From CATOSP01 sp965237775 (GTDB lineage Bacteria; Chloroflexota; Dehalococcoidia; Lucifugimonadales; UBA3495), in the NCBI GenBank assembly GCA_965237775.1, contig OZ250155.1, forward strand, positions 4,712,001 through 4,776,000: a stretch of 64,000 bases of DNA. Direction: 5' to 3'. The notes below the pieces were generated by a model. That model saw only the letters and a list, made by a program, of their open reading frames with translations. It ran no database searches and was not told the DNA's origin. Each line of letters begins with the position of its first letter. Positions within the stretch are counted from its first letter, which is position 1. The position numbers and the translations under genes are program-made. Positions 43,905 through 53,296 of the stretch are shown piece by piece.

Positions 43905-45400
43905 AAACCAAAGCCAAGGTGAAACCCGCATTTGCGTCGGCTAGAATCAGGGAGGCATAGCGTCAGGACTGGGAGCAGACTGAGTGGGGATGGTGATGGG
44001 TATGAGGGGGATAAGGCCGGACTTGGAGGGGTGGCAGTTGGACTTGGCTAGTGTGCGCAGCAGGATGTACCTAGCGCCGACACCCCGGGAGAGAGAACGG
44101 TGGCACGCACTGTGGCTCCTGTGCCGGGGCCTGACCGCCTCGGGCACCGCCCAGGCACTGGGCCGGGATGCTCACACCATCGGCAGATGGGCCGCCGCCT
44201 TCGGCGAGGGAGGGCCTGCAGCCTTGATATTCGAGCAGACCGGGGGTTCCCCCCCTGAGAGGGGTAGGTAAAAAGTGAAATCAGCTACAAAACTCTGGAA
44301 TGCACAGGACTCAGCCGCCGACTCCTCGCAGCGCTTAGATCGCTCCAAATCCGAGTTTTCAGGTTTGTAAACCATAGAACGAACCACCATCCTGCATGAT
44401 GTTTATCAGCATGACGCGAAAATACCTACCCCTGTCAGGTCCCCCCCCCCCGCACTTGGCGAGACGCAACAGGCGGAGTTGACGGGGGCAGTCCAGGAGT
44501 TGCCCGAGATGTCGGGGATAGAAATGGCCAACTGGACCCTTCGGCAGGCTCAGGAGGAAAGTGGTGCGGCAGTTTGTCTCGAAGCGTTTCGGCATTGGCC
44601 TGAGCCGCAGCGCTTGCCTGAACTATCTGCACCGCTTGGGGTTTGTCCTGAAGCGTCCCAAGAAGCGTCTGGTCAAGGCAGATGAGCGGAAGCGGGAGGC
44701 CTTCGTGGCGGAGTACGCCACCCTGTCGGACGAGGCGTGGCGTACGGGAGCGAAGATATTCTTCGCCGACGAGGCCCATTTCCGGGCCGATGCCGAACTG
44801 AGAGGCAAATGGATGCTAAAGGGAGAGCCGGCCCCCCGTTTCCACGAGGGCAGGCTTTGGTGGACTCGACCAGCCCGAGCTATGGCGAAAAGGCCAGCTA
44901 CTACTCGGCAGTGTGCCTGGAGACCGGTGAGGTGGAGTGGATGGACCTGGAGGGGAACAGCAACTCCGGAACCTCGGCTGCCTTCCTGGAGCGGTTGCGG
45001 CAGAGGCACTCCGGGCCGCTAGGCGTGATTTGGGACAACGCGCCGGCGCACCGCGGCGAGGCGGTGCGTGAGTATCTGCGGACGCCGGGCTTGGGGCTGC
45101 GGCTGATGAACCCCCGTTTTCACGAGGGCAGGCTCTGCCGGGCTACAGCCCGGACGGAGGCGCCGATGAGGCCATCTGGGGCTGGGCGAGAGAGGAAGCC
45201 ACCGGAAACCTGTGCTTGGGAACCAAGGCCCTGGTAAAGGAGAGGGTCGGGAATTTCCTCTGCGGGCTGTCCATCCGGAAAGACGAGGTCAAGGGCCGCT
45301 GCCGCACCGTCCTGCAATCAAAGGCCGAAGGATTTCTGCGAGAATCCCAGCCCAATCACCGATGTATTGTAAATGCACTTCCCACCTTGGCTTTGGTTTA
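43905..45400. mobile_element. IS630-family element, group A, copy 3 (with nested MITE)
   Basis: TAAACCAAAGCCAAGGTG ends face each other across 1496 bp, with TA at both borders. Without the 184-bp MITE at 44255-44438, the layout matches copy 1, including both palindromic inserts and the GAGCCTGCCGAAGG-type insert. Confidence 0.92.
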
Positions 45401-45401
45401 G
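43990..45401 (+). pseudogene. IS630 group A transposase, interrupted and frameshifted
   Basis: The N-terminal HTH part from ATG 43990 ('TPRERERWHALWLLCRGL', 'GRDAHTIGRWAAAF') is cut by the MITE exactly in the C-run where the intact copy changes frame. The catalytic half resumes at 44452 ('GAKIFFADEAHFRADAELRG', 'GVIWDNAPAHRGEAVREY') and is broken again by inserts at 44535-44556, 44832-44856 and 45111-45134. The end reads 'PTLALV' in the terminal repeat. It shares its three short inserts with copy 1, so both descend from an already damaged parent. It cannot make a working transposase. Confidence 0.88.
44255..44438. mobile_element. 184-bp MITE with ends of the IS4-like element
   Basis: The ends CTGAGAGGGGTAGGTA and TACCTACCCCTGTCAG form a 16-bp inverted repeat with one mismatch. 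They match the ends of the 21153-22557 element (CTGACAGGGGTATGTA). It has no coding capacity and is flanked on both sides by runs of C. Confidence 0.85.
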
Positions 45402-45753
45402 GAGGTCAATGTCATCCAGATGTCCAGACGGGAGTTCGACTATTGCCGGGACGCATCACAGCCTATCGCGGGTCAGACAGCCCACCAAAGGACCAGCATG
45501 AACCGGTCCGACCCCTCTGCTTTGTTCTCCACGAGGCGGTCAAACATATGGTCCAAGTCCCTGCAGTACTCGTTGTTGTTATCGTTTTTGTGGTCTATCT
45601 TTCCGTCAACGGGCTGTTCCTGTTCATTGGAAAAGTCGTCCTAAGAGCTCTCATCCCCTGGGGCGTGCTGAGCCGCGCCCTCGAGCTGTTTCGCGCCCCT
45701 CAGGACCGCCTGAGCCTTCCTCCGGTTGTCATCCCGCAGGGCGTCGGCTGCCA
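45401..45753. other. Gene-free stretch
   Basis: No supported gene was seen downstream of the IS630 copy. The plus-strand frame here is antisense to, or runs into, the 45754-46323 gene. Confidence 0.4.
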
Positions 45754-46323
45754 TCATTTCATCCAGCCCTCAGCGGAGACGATCCTGGCGGCGTTCCCGG
45801 ACTGTTCCTGGAACTTCTCGGCTGCTGCCATGTTTTCGACAACCATGAATATCTCGCCGGGGTCATCGCCCTGGTTCCCGCCGTTGTAGGAAACGTCTTT
45901 CACCCCGGCATCGCGTGCCGCGGCAACGATGTTTGGGTCTAGGTTGAACTGGGCCTCGGCCTGGTCCAGGGATACGAAGACTGGTTGGTATAGCGCTTCT
46001 GCCAACTCCTCGGCGGCCTCGACCCGTTCCTTCCCCTCGTAGTCCAGTTTGTTGAACCCGGCGACGAGGTCGTGACGGGCTTCCTTCCGCTCAGCCGAGT
46101 TGTACTCGTTCAGTTTATTTTTTCCCTTGAATACAGCGATGGCCTTCTCGTCCGTACCTTCTAGGGCATTCTTGAAATCTGTCTTGAACGTGTCGTTGCC
46201 CTCATTCTGGCTTTTGCCATCGACTATTTCACAGAGGTCGTGTTCAATCGAGGGACTCAGCGCCGCGTGTTCGTTGCGCTCTCCAACATGCTCGAGTTTT
46301 TCTCCTTTGGCTGCTTGGACCAT
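45754..46323 (-). CDS. Hypothetical protein X, charged and helical
   Basis: The 189-residue acidic/basic protein looks mostly helical ('NDTFKTDFKNALEGTDEKAI', 'YEGKERVEAAEELAEALYQP') with a possible beta tail ('VKDVSYNGGN', 'EIFMVVENMAAAEKFQEQ'). It shares a block with the decayed gene at 46622-47650: N-x-x-x-YN, then LV-x-GFN-x-LD and ER-x-EAA. I do not recognise the family. It lies downstream of a SNF2 helicase remnant on the same strand. The start at 46323 has no strong ribosome site, and the DNA upstream is repetitive. Confidence 0.5.
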   Translation of the reverse strand: MVQAAKGEKLEHVGERNEHAALSPSIEHDLCEIVDGKSQNEGNDTFKTDFKNALEGTDEKAIAVFKGKNKLNEYNSAERKEARHDLVAGFNKLDYEGKERVEAAEELAEALYQPVFVSLDQAEAQFNLDPNIVAAARDAGVKDVSYNGGNQGDDPGEIFMVVENMAAAEKFQEQSGNAARIVSAEGWMK

Positions 46324-46383
46324 TGCGTGATCTACTCGTTTTTGACGATGATTTTTTGGGCCGTTCTTACGGGGATTTTCGCT

Positions 46384-46510
46384 CCGGTTTCGGTACCGTT
46401 TTTGCGCCGGTTCCCGGTGATTGTCGCTTTGTTCTTCGCGTCAGTTTTTCAGTGATTTTCGGTTCTGTTTCTGCACCGATTTTCGTGTCGGTTTTTGCCC
46501 CGGGTTTCCG
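46384..46510. repeat. Degenerate ~26-bp repeats upstream of gene X
   Basis: Three or more loosely related units of the form TTTCGGT-x-CCGTTTTTGC-x-CC follow each other (for example TTTCGGTACCGTTTTTGCGC, TTTTCGGTTCTGTTTCTGCA, TTTTCGTGTCGGTTTTTGCC). On the minus strand they read as Lys/Thr-rich codons, but no start codon precedes them. Confidence 0.45.
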
Positions 46511-46621
46511 GCGATTCCTGCACCGCTTCGAAATGATTTTTATGCCGCCTTTTGCGGCGCTGTCATAACGGTTTTGTTGGTTCTGCTATCGCACCATTTC
46601 CGCGTTTATTCTGGTCTGGCC

Positions 46622-47650
46622 TCAGGCCAAGGAGATTCGGCGGGGGTGCATCAGGTATTTGATCTGGTCCGCTATCTCAGCGTAGCGCTGGGCTGATCCG
46701 GAGGGCCTCCACGTCAGCTCTTTGTCAATTTCAATGAGGAATTTATAGTAATGTCGTAGATCATATAATGCTGGCATCCTTCCGCTGAATTCGATCCCTT
46801 CGGAAATGTTCCTGTCTTGTTCCGCCAATTCGAATGCGGCTATCCGCTCATCAAGCGTGTCGGCCCATAGACCTGCCTCTGTTAAATTTTGGAAGACGGT
46901 TGGAGGCTGCAGGTTGACCTACAGGTTGAACTCGGCACTTTCGCGCGCCATATGTTCGATGATCGAATCTTACCGTTGCCCGTCCCATTCTTTGATTGCG
47001 CGTTGTATGAAACCGCAGTAATTCTGAAACACTTTATACGTCGCATTGGCGGCTGCGACCCTAACGGGGTCCCGCGAGGCGCGGGCGTCGTCGATGTTTT
47101 CTAGCATATCGCCGAGGTGAAACTCCAGCAGGTTGGACGTCTCGATCTTCTCCAGTTCTTTCCTGAAGTAATCGTGGTTGCGGAGGTCCTCCCTCCACAG
47201 GTCCATCAAGTACTCCCGGAGTTCATTGCTCCTGTCCTTCGGACCGATGAAATCGTTTTCATTCCCGGTCTGTTCTTGGCTCTGGGGAAAGTACCGAATG
47301 CGGAATAGTTCAGGATATTGTTCAAACGCAGCGCCCCGATTTCCCCGTCGTGGTCACTCTTGAACACGGTCGTGGCGAATGATTCTTTATAGTTGGCTGA
47401 CGCCGCGGCCGGGATGGCATTATTGGCCGGCTCGTAGGCCTCTCCTATCTCCCGGTTCCCGCGCAGGGGATGGAATATGGACTGGGCTATCTCCAAGGCT
47501 GCCTCTTTTCTCTCCGCGTCCGTGCCGAAGTCTAGCTAGTTGAATCCAGTGACCAGGCCGGCTAATAACTCTGCCCGGTAACCCGGGTTGTAGTCCGCAA
47601 GATTCGTCCGCTGCCGGAAGACGAGGGCGGTCTCTTCGCCCGCGCTCCAC
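46622..47650 (-). pseudogene. Decayed gene X' of unknown function
   Basis: Read on the minus strand from about 47650, a protein-like sequence begins 'TALVFRQRTNLADYN' and 'LLAGLVTGFN', hits TAG at 47538-47536, and continues 'LDFGTDAERKEAALEIAQSI'. One frameshift near 47300 follows, then a long stretch ('RSNELREYLMDLWREDLRNH', 'YKVFQNYCGFIQRAIKEWDG'), TAA at about 46972, a further TAG near 46920, and the last part ending 'IADQIKYLMHPRRISLA'. Three stops and a frameshift mark it as dead. A block is shared with gene X. Its 5' end appears fused to the truncated end of the SNF2 helicase gene by a deletion. Confidence 0.6.
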
Positions 47651-49610
47651 TACACTCAGGCAAGACGTTCCCGGATGTGGGCAGCACCTCACCCACGACG
47701 TTGAAGACGGCGTCGTCGTCCAGCGCGTTCCGGATCTCCTGCAGCTTTTCCTGGAGTCTGTTGAGCACCCGCCCCTCGATGGTGTTCGTGGCCATGAAGT
47801 TGAATATCATGCAATCGAAGAGTTGGCCGTAACGGTGGATCCGCCCCATGCGTTGTTCCAGCCGGTTCGGGTTCCAGGGGATGTCGTAGTTGAAGAGAAT
47901 GTTGCAGCACTGGAGGTTGATGCCCTCCCCGGCTGCTTCGGTGGCGACGAGGACCTGTATGTTCCCGTCCCTGACCTGCTGTTCCATGTAGAGCCGGGTA
48001 CCCGGCTCGTCCCGCGACCCCGGTCTCATCCCTCCGTGGATCTGTCCTGTGCTGAACCCCCATGACTTCAGGTGTTCCAGGAGGTGGTCGAGAGTGTCCC
48101 GGAACCCTGTGAAGATCAGCAGGCGCTGCTTAGGGTTGTCGAAGAACCCCTCATCGTGGAGGATGGCGTTGAGCTTGTTGAGCTTCGCCTCGTTGGCGGC
48201 TGCCTCGACGTCCCTGGCCCTCTTGGAAAGTTCCTGGAGCTCCTCTATCTCCCTCCGGACTTCGTCGGCATTGCCAGCCAGCGTCACCGCCTCCACTATG
48301 CGTTCCAGGCGTTCGCGGTCTCCCTCGTCCATCTCCTCCAGGTCGGGGAGGTCAGGAGGAGCGTTTCCCGCCAGGTCCTGGGCTTGCTTGAGCCCTTCTT
48401 CCAGTCGGCGGGCCCGGTTTTCCAGGGACCGGAGCATGGCGTGGGTGCTGGATGCCAGGCGCCGTTGGTACAGGGCCATCAAGAATCCGACGGCCCGGGC
48501 CCGCCGGTCGTCGCCCATCTGGTAGGCCCGCGTGCTCTGTCTTTTGACGAAGGCGGTGACCTCTTCGTAGAGATCGAATTCCTCCCCGTCGATGGTGAAA
48601 TCGGCGGTCCGGGGGATCCTCTTGGTGAACACCGGTCTGGAGACCCAGGCGCCGTCGGGTTGCAGCTCCGGGAAGTGGACCATGGCCTCCTTGGTCCGGC
48701 GCATGTAGAAGGGAGCGCGCCTCTGCTCCATCGCCCTGCGGATGGAGGTGACGTCGGCGTAGGCGTCCTGGTCGAGCAGCTGCAGGAACAGGGTGGAGTT
48801 CTGGGCATCGCCCTTGTAGGGCGTGGCCGTCATGAGCAGGATGTTGTCTGTGCTGTCCCGGAGTTTCTCGCCGAGGCGGTAGCGCAGGCTCTTGTGGGTC
48901 TCGTCGCTGGCGGACATACGGTGCGCCTCGTCGATGATCACCAGGTCCCAGTGGACCTGTTCCAGGCCCGCGAGGATGTCCTGCCGCTTGGCCAGGTCCA
49001 AGGAGGTGATCACCTGCTTCTGGTCCAGCCACTGGTTCATGCCGAACTGGTTGTGGATGTCGCTGCCCTTCATCACGAAGAACTGCTGGTCGAACTTCTC
49101 TAGTAGTTCCCGCTGCCACTGGAAGGTGAGGTTGTCGGGGCAGACGATGAGCATCCGGTCAACCAGCCCCCGGAGCTTGAGCTCCCGTATCAGGAGGCCG
49201 GCCATGATGGTCTTGCCGGCGCCGGCGTCGTCCGCGAGCAAGAACCGGATGCTGGGCAGCTTCATGAAGTACTCGTAGACCGCTTCAAGCTGGTGGGCCA
49301 GCGGGTCCACGCGTGATATGGAAAGCCCGAACTCGGGGTCGAACTCGTGGGCGATGCCCAGGGAATAGGCCTGCAGTGCGAGTTTGAGGAGTTCCCCGTC
49401 ACCGTCGTACGAGGCGTTGGGGTCTATCGTGTGAAGGCTGGCTATGTCCCCGGCGGTGAGGGTCACCTCCCGGAATTGCCCGGAACTCTGTCCCACCAGT
49501 CCGGCGATCACGGCCCCTGCGCCGCTCTGCCTCGTGGTGACGACCCTCATGGGCTCGTTGAACATAACCCCGGTCAGGGTCTGGCCCTCGGTGATTGTCC
49601 CTTCGCTCAC
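47562..49610 (-). CDS. SNF2-family helicase, C-terminus probably lost
   Basis: The 682-residue frame begins with a family-specific N-terminal region, then a SNF2 motor: 'RFLLADDAGAGKTIMAGLLI' (Walker A GAGKT at 130-134), 'DLVIIDEAHRM' (DEAH 227-230), 'NILLMTATPYKGD', and motifs V-VI in 'VLVATEAAGEGINLQCCNIL' and 'RLEQRMGRIHRYGQ'. The last recognisable stretch is 'DDDAVFNVVGEVLP'; after it the sequence is low-complexity and ends within DNA belonging to X'. Relatives such as DISARM DrmD and related defence helicases are about 1000 residues, so 300 or more may be missing. GTG 49610 is chosen for GAGGGA upstream and for the usual family start; ATG 49646 is an alternative. Confidence 0.8.
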   Translation of the reverse strand: MSEGTITEGQTLTGVMFNEPMRVVTTRQSGAGAVIAGLVGQSSGQFREVTLTAGDIASLHTIDPNASYDGDGELLKLALQAYSLGIAHEFDPEFGLSISRVDPLAHQLEAVYEYFMKLPSIRFLLADDAGAGKTIMAGLLIRELKLRGLVDRMLIVCPDNLTFQWQRELLEKFDQQFFVMKGSDIHNQFGMNQWLDQKQVITSLDLAKRQDILAGLEQVHWDLVIIDEAHRMSASDETHKSLRYRLGEKLRDSTDNILLMTATPYKGDAQNSTLFLQLLDQDAYADVTSIRRAMEQRRAPFYMRRTKEAMVHFPELQPDGAWVSRPVFTKRIPRTADFTIDGEEFDLYEEVTAFVKRQSTRAYQMGDDRRARAVGFLMALYQRRLASSTHAMLRSLENRARRLEEGLKQAQDLAGNAPPDLPDLEEMDEGDRERLERIVEAVTLAGNADEVRREIEELQELSKRARDVEAAANEAKLNKLNAILHDEGFFDNPKQRLLIFTGFRDTLDHLLEHLKSWGFSTGQIHGGMRPGSRDEPGTRLYMEQQVRDGNIQVLVATEAAGEGINLQCCNILFNYDIPWNPNRLEQRMGRIHRYGQLFDCMIFNFMATNTIEGRVLNRLQEKLQEIRNALDDDAVFNVVGEVLPTSGNVLPECSGARAKRPPSSSGSGRILRTTTRVTGQSY

Positions 49611-49694
49611 GTGGTCTCGTCCCTCTCTGTTGCTTCGGGTCGGCATATATCGATCTGATCCGAGTTCGTGTTCGATGGAGTGTTTAGGTGTAGT

Positions 49695-49874
49695 TCACCC
49701 TCCTCCTCTTGCCATGACAGCTCCTATGCCTGCTGTTATGAGTCCCAGTGCCATGCTCCAACCGCCGAAGCTGATAATGAACCCGGGTATTTCTCCGAAT
49801 GCGGCTATGAATATCATCAGGACGAGGGGGATCATGAACATGAGGCCGCCTACGGAAATAATCGTTCCGCTCAT
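49695..49874 (-). CDS. Micro membrane protein, two predicted helices
   Basis: The 59-residue product reads 'MSGTIISVGGLMFMIPLVLM' then 'IFIAAFGEIPGFIISFGGWS' and 'MALGLITAGIGAVMARGGG'. Two hydrophobic segments separated by a short acidic/Pro turn suggest a hairpin in the membrane. Its ATG overlaps the TGA of the gene upstream (ATGA), a sign of translational coupling, and it ends 85 bp before the SNF2 helicase start. No family is recognised. It could be a membrane anchor or toxin-like part of a system that includes the helicase. Confidence 0.65.
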   Translation of the reverse strand: MSGTIISVGGLMFMIPLVLMIFIAAFGEIPGFIISFGGWSMALGLITAGIGAVMARGGG

Positions 49875-50083
49875 TTCTGTTGTTCCTCCCCTAGCGTCTC
49901 GGTTGTGTGGGACACTGCACGGGCTTCCCAGAGTATCTCTATTTGGTTGCCGTTGGCCTCCATCCGGGCTGCGTTTTCTCTTGATGATGCGAGGATCTCG
50001 GGGTATGCGACTACGATCGCGAATATCGTCGCGATTGCTGCCCCAGCTAGGAGCATCAGTATGTCTCTTCTTATCCTCTCCAT
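49871..50083 (-). CDS. Small single-span membrane protein
   Basis: The 70-residue product starts at ATG 50083 with GGAGGGG just upstream. It has an N-terminal basic tip, one strong transmembrane segment ('DILMLLAGAAIATIFAIVVA') and a C-terminal soluble part likely to be helical ('RENAARMEANGNQIEILWEA', 'SHTTETLGEEQQK'). It overlaps the next gene by 4 bp. No family is recognised. Layout and ribosome site support a real gene, first of a three-gene run (this gene, the 59-residue protein, the SNF2 helicase). Confidence 0.7.
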   Translation of the reverse strand: MERIRRDILMLLAGAAIATIFAIVVAYPEILASSRENAARMEANGNQIEILWEARAVSHTTETLGEEQQK

Positions 50084-50204
50084 TCCCCTCCGTTCTCTTT
50101 TGTCGGCAGGTGGAACGCCATTCTGTTTTCTACCGCCGTTATCCTGAGATCATGGGACCTGTCGGCCTGGCAAATTCTGACTCCCCGGCCGTCTCCATCA
50201 GCAG

Positions 50205-50470
50205 TGGTTGCTCCTCTCATAATTCTTCCGACAGGCCAACCCGGCGAGGAAGCCGCTCATCCTCTCTTGCACTAGGGACTTGGTTCTCAGGCGCTGGTTT
50301 CCTGTCGCCTCCTGTCTTGCCCAGCTCCATACCGCCTCATCGGCGTTGAAGTCCGGGCTGTAGCCCGGCAGAGCCTGTCCTCGTGAAAACGGGGGTTCAC
50401 CAGCCCAAGTCCCAAGCCTGGTGTCCGCAGGCACTCCCTTAGCATGTTTCCACGGTGCGCCGGCTGATGC
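50205..50470 (-). pseudogene. Fragment of IS630 group A transposase
   Basis: The C-terminal part only: '(E)CLRTPGLGLGLVNP', then the palindromic insert (50372-50396), then 'GYSPDFNADEAVWSWARQEA' and 'SLVQERMSGFLAGLACRK'. It carries the insert at exactly the site used in copies 1 and 3. Neither element end is present. Confidence 0.8.
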
Positions 50471-50611
50471 TTCCTGTCTGACTCGGAGCAACCTACGGTG
50501 GGAGCCTTGCGGCAGTACGTCGCCAGATTCAATTTCGCCTCAAGATTCACCTTGCCAGATAATCCGTTGTTGTAATAATGGTCGGCTGGTCTGTATTTGT
50601 GGCGGCTCCGG

Positions 50612-50779
50612 CTAGTTGCTTTGTGGTCCTGGTTCCCGTGCCGCGTCCTTTTCGAGTTCCTTCCCGATAACCCTTTGACAGTAGTCCTTCATGCTCACGC
50701 CCTGCATGGCGGCTGTGGCTTTCAGCCTTCTCTGGAACTCTTCTTCCACCTCGATGATTATCCTCTTTCTGGTTGCCAT
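50612..50779 (-). CDS. Ribbon-helix-helix protein (orphan antitoxin-like)
   Basis: The 55-residue protein starts at ATG 50779 with GAGGAGA upstream. 'MATRKRIIIEVEEEFQRRLK' followed by 'ATAAMQGVSMKDYCQRVIGK' is the strand-helix-helix pattern of MetJ/Arc-type regulators and many antitoxins. No toxin lies beside it: downstream is the IS630 fragment. A 24-bp hairpin/palindrome sits 90 bp upstream (50867-50890) and would suit autoregulation. Confidence 0.75.
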   Translation of the reverse strand: MATRKRIIIEVEEEFQRRLKATAAMQGVSMKDYCQRVIGKELEKDAAREPGPQSN

Positions 50780-50866
50780 GCGAGTGTTCTCCTCGAGCTG
50801 AATGTCGGTATGGACATTACACAAGAATATACATTGAGTGCAACCCTCCGGGCATCCGGACGTCGT

Positions 50867-50890
50867 GAGGTTCGGCATCTGCCGAACCTC
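50867..50890. promoter_or_regulatory. Palindrome upstream of the RHH gene
   Basis: Perfect 11-bp arms GAGGTTCGGCA and TGCCGAACCTC are separated by 2 bp. It is a possible operator of the ribbon-helix-helix protein; a terminator for a lost neighbour is an alternative. Confidence 0.5.
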
Positions 50891-51944
50891 GGTGTCACAG
50901 TCTTGGGGATTCGAGTGCCGTGCGTTCTCGGGGCTGAGTGCAGTTGGGACAGGGGTTCACGCCTGTTCCGCCAAGCCTCTCCGCTTGACATCTCCGGGCC
51001 TGCGGGACTCCCGGTTCTTCGACATCAACTTGGAGTTGATCTCTGAGGGTTGTCTCTCTGGGGGTGCACACGTTGGTGGCAGGGGCGAATTTCACTAATT
51101 TTCAATTGCTGGAATCCGTAATGGCCTCTTCCGATATTATATTAATAATACTGTAAACACCCCTGACGAGGGTCATCATCAACAGGTACGCAATGCCCCG
51201 GATTAGTTCGGGACATCCATACCAATGTGTCGGTATCCGCTTTGGGGGGTGTGATACTTGGTCTTGAATCCCTGTGCGCCTGTTGACGATAATTGACTTG
51301 TAGCGTTTCTTGATGGCTCCGCAAGGCCGGACTCCCGTGAGAGCATAGTCGGTTCTGGTGAGCCGCCATCACCGGTTCCGGGGAGTTTTCTGAAGGCTGG
51401 GCCGAGAGGTGGAAGGGAACGTCGAAAATCGTAACCGATCAATGATTCTGTAGGAGGGAAGTTCGGAAAACAGCCCTTTTTGATTGAGATTTGTACCTGA
51501 AAATGGTGCGATCGCTCTAACAATCGGACAAAGTTTTGGGCCGCAGGAGGTACGAACTCCAACGGCCCGGAATCACGAGAACGGCCACCCCGAACGGACA
51601 TTTTCGCTGTCTTGGCCTATCTTCCCACCCGGGGCACCCGGCGGAATCCCCTGTGGCGATGGTGAGGGCATACTTCTTCTCCAGTTATCCCGGTTCGGAG
51701 CGCTCGTCGAACGTCGCAAGTTTTCGACGCCGCTTCGATGACGAAAGCGATCCGCTCCGTCTCCTCTGCGGTTTCTCCGGTACGGTGCTCGTCCGGTCCA
51801 CTTTCAGCAGAGCGTTCCGGCGTTTGGACGCCCAAGGCGATTCCGTCGACGATGTGTCCCGCAGACTCCCCCAACTGCTGCTGGACCGCCCTTGGGTGGT
51901 GACACCTGAGCCAGCTCAACCCAAAAGGTCGGCTCTGCGGGGTA
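50891..51944. other. Stretch without a supported gene
   Basis: Open frames on both strands overlap and lack ribosome sites or known motifs. The region looks like decayed accessory DNA. Confidence 0.4.
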
Positions 51945-52110
51945 TGTCCGATGATTACCGGCGGATCCGGGAACGTGTCGGATTAGGTTTCGAGGACTTC
52001 GTTGATTTGATTCCTGATGATGCGGCTGCCGAGGCCCGGTTAATCAAGCAGCGCTGGCCGCACGGTGTCCGTTGTCCTGATCGCTCGTCTGGTGGACCAG
52101 CGGAACATCT
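51945..52110 (+). pseudogene. Possible IS1595-type transposase N-terminal remnant
   Basis: A short piece reads 'GFEDFVDLIPDDAAAEARLI' then 'KQRWPHGVRCPD', like the start of IS1595 transposases (acidic helix, then WPxGxxCPxC), but the zinc-ribbon cysteines that should follow are absent and the similarity ends. Assignment is tentative. Confidence 0.35.
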
Positions 52111-53296
52111 CCCGGACCTGCCCCGATTCTGCCCAACTAATGGTGTCCACCTCATATCAGCAGACGCAACGGGCCCAGCCGGGGGGCTGAATGCGCAAGG
52201 TGCTGCTTCAGCGGTGATGCCGATTATGTCGCGGCCGTGAACATTCGTCGCGGTCAACTTGCCCGACGCGGCGGCCGGTGGCGTTTCCGATGGGGGTTCT
52301 TATGAACTCTTCTGGAACGAAGGGAACTTTCTCCTGTGCACCTGTATTGCCCTTGGATCGGAGCCAATCACCCAGGGAAACCCTGATTGGCACCACGAGC
52401 TCGTCGCCGGAGGCGAAGACTAAAGAGGTTGCAAAAGCGATGTAAAGTCGCGGGTCGAAGAGAAGGATCGGTTGCCAAGTGCCGAGTGGCCCGACATCGG
52501 GGAGTTAATAGAGCCTCCCTACGTGTCGCTGACGACGACAGAGCGGACCGTGGTCCGGGGCGGGAAAGAGGATTATGCCTGTTGTCAGGAATCGCTCTCC
52601 CAGCTTTTCGCGAGATGGTGGGCCCCGATGCGGGAAAACAGGCCCACCTCACATCTCATCATAGAGTCTGGGCGCCGGACTGTACTTCTATGATTGCAGT
52701 CGTCCTTGGTGATCCTGCGTCCCGGTGATACCGTTCTCTAAAGTCATCTCGGATGGAGGACAAGTCATCACGGTTAGTAGGCACGAGGCGATTCGATGGA
52801 CCATCGATGTTACGTTCAGGGTCCAAGTGTATAGATATCAGCGAACCGCCGCTGTCGGTTCCCCTAATGGTGAAGGGGTTGCCATCCCTGCGGAGCACCA
52901 TAGGCACTGTCGGGTGATAGCAAGTTGTTGGGTCAAACAAAGGCGAAATATCAGTTACTTGCGCTGGGCTTTTCCTTCTTGCCATGGCTTCCAGCGAAAG
53001 CTGCACCATGGGACACGAGATCAGGCATCGCCAGGGCAGGGTGCTCGTCTTGCTATGAATGCTCTTGAAGTTCTTGGCACCCCATTCATATATCGCCATG
53101 CGGATGTTCGATGAAGGGGTGACAGTGCAGCCCAGGTCCTTAAGTGCCGGCTGGCCATCCCCGCAATGATAGTCTCGGCACTGGTCGGCTTCCTCCGTAA
53201 AGTTGTAGAGACAGTATAGAGGGGCGGCACGGTTGAGTCGTCCGTACTGTTCGAGAAGGTCTATCTGCGACCCATTGCTGTTGGATTGCGTCAGGC
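52111..53296. other. Stretch without a supported gene; possible AAA ATPase remnant
   Basis: A minus-strand frame starting at 53099 opens with 'MAIYEWGAKNFKSIHSK', which resembles the first strand of RecF/OLD-type AAA ATPases (KNFKSI). No Walker A follows in any clean frame. Nothing else was recognised. Confidence 0.3.

Noticed and set aside
46323..46568. Hydrophobic plus-strand frame (81 residues) as a membrane protein
   Set aside because: Phe/Val-rich composition follows from T-rich degenerate repeats; no ribosome site precedes it.
48072..49103. 343-residue plus-strand frame
   Set aside because: Antisense shadow of the SNF2 helicase.
51536..52240. 235-residue plus-strand frame as a gene
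   Set aside because: Only a short internal piece resembles an IS1595 N-terminus; the rest shows no protein-like pattern and no ribosome site.
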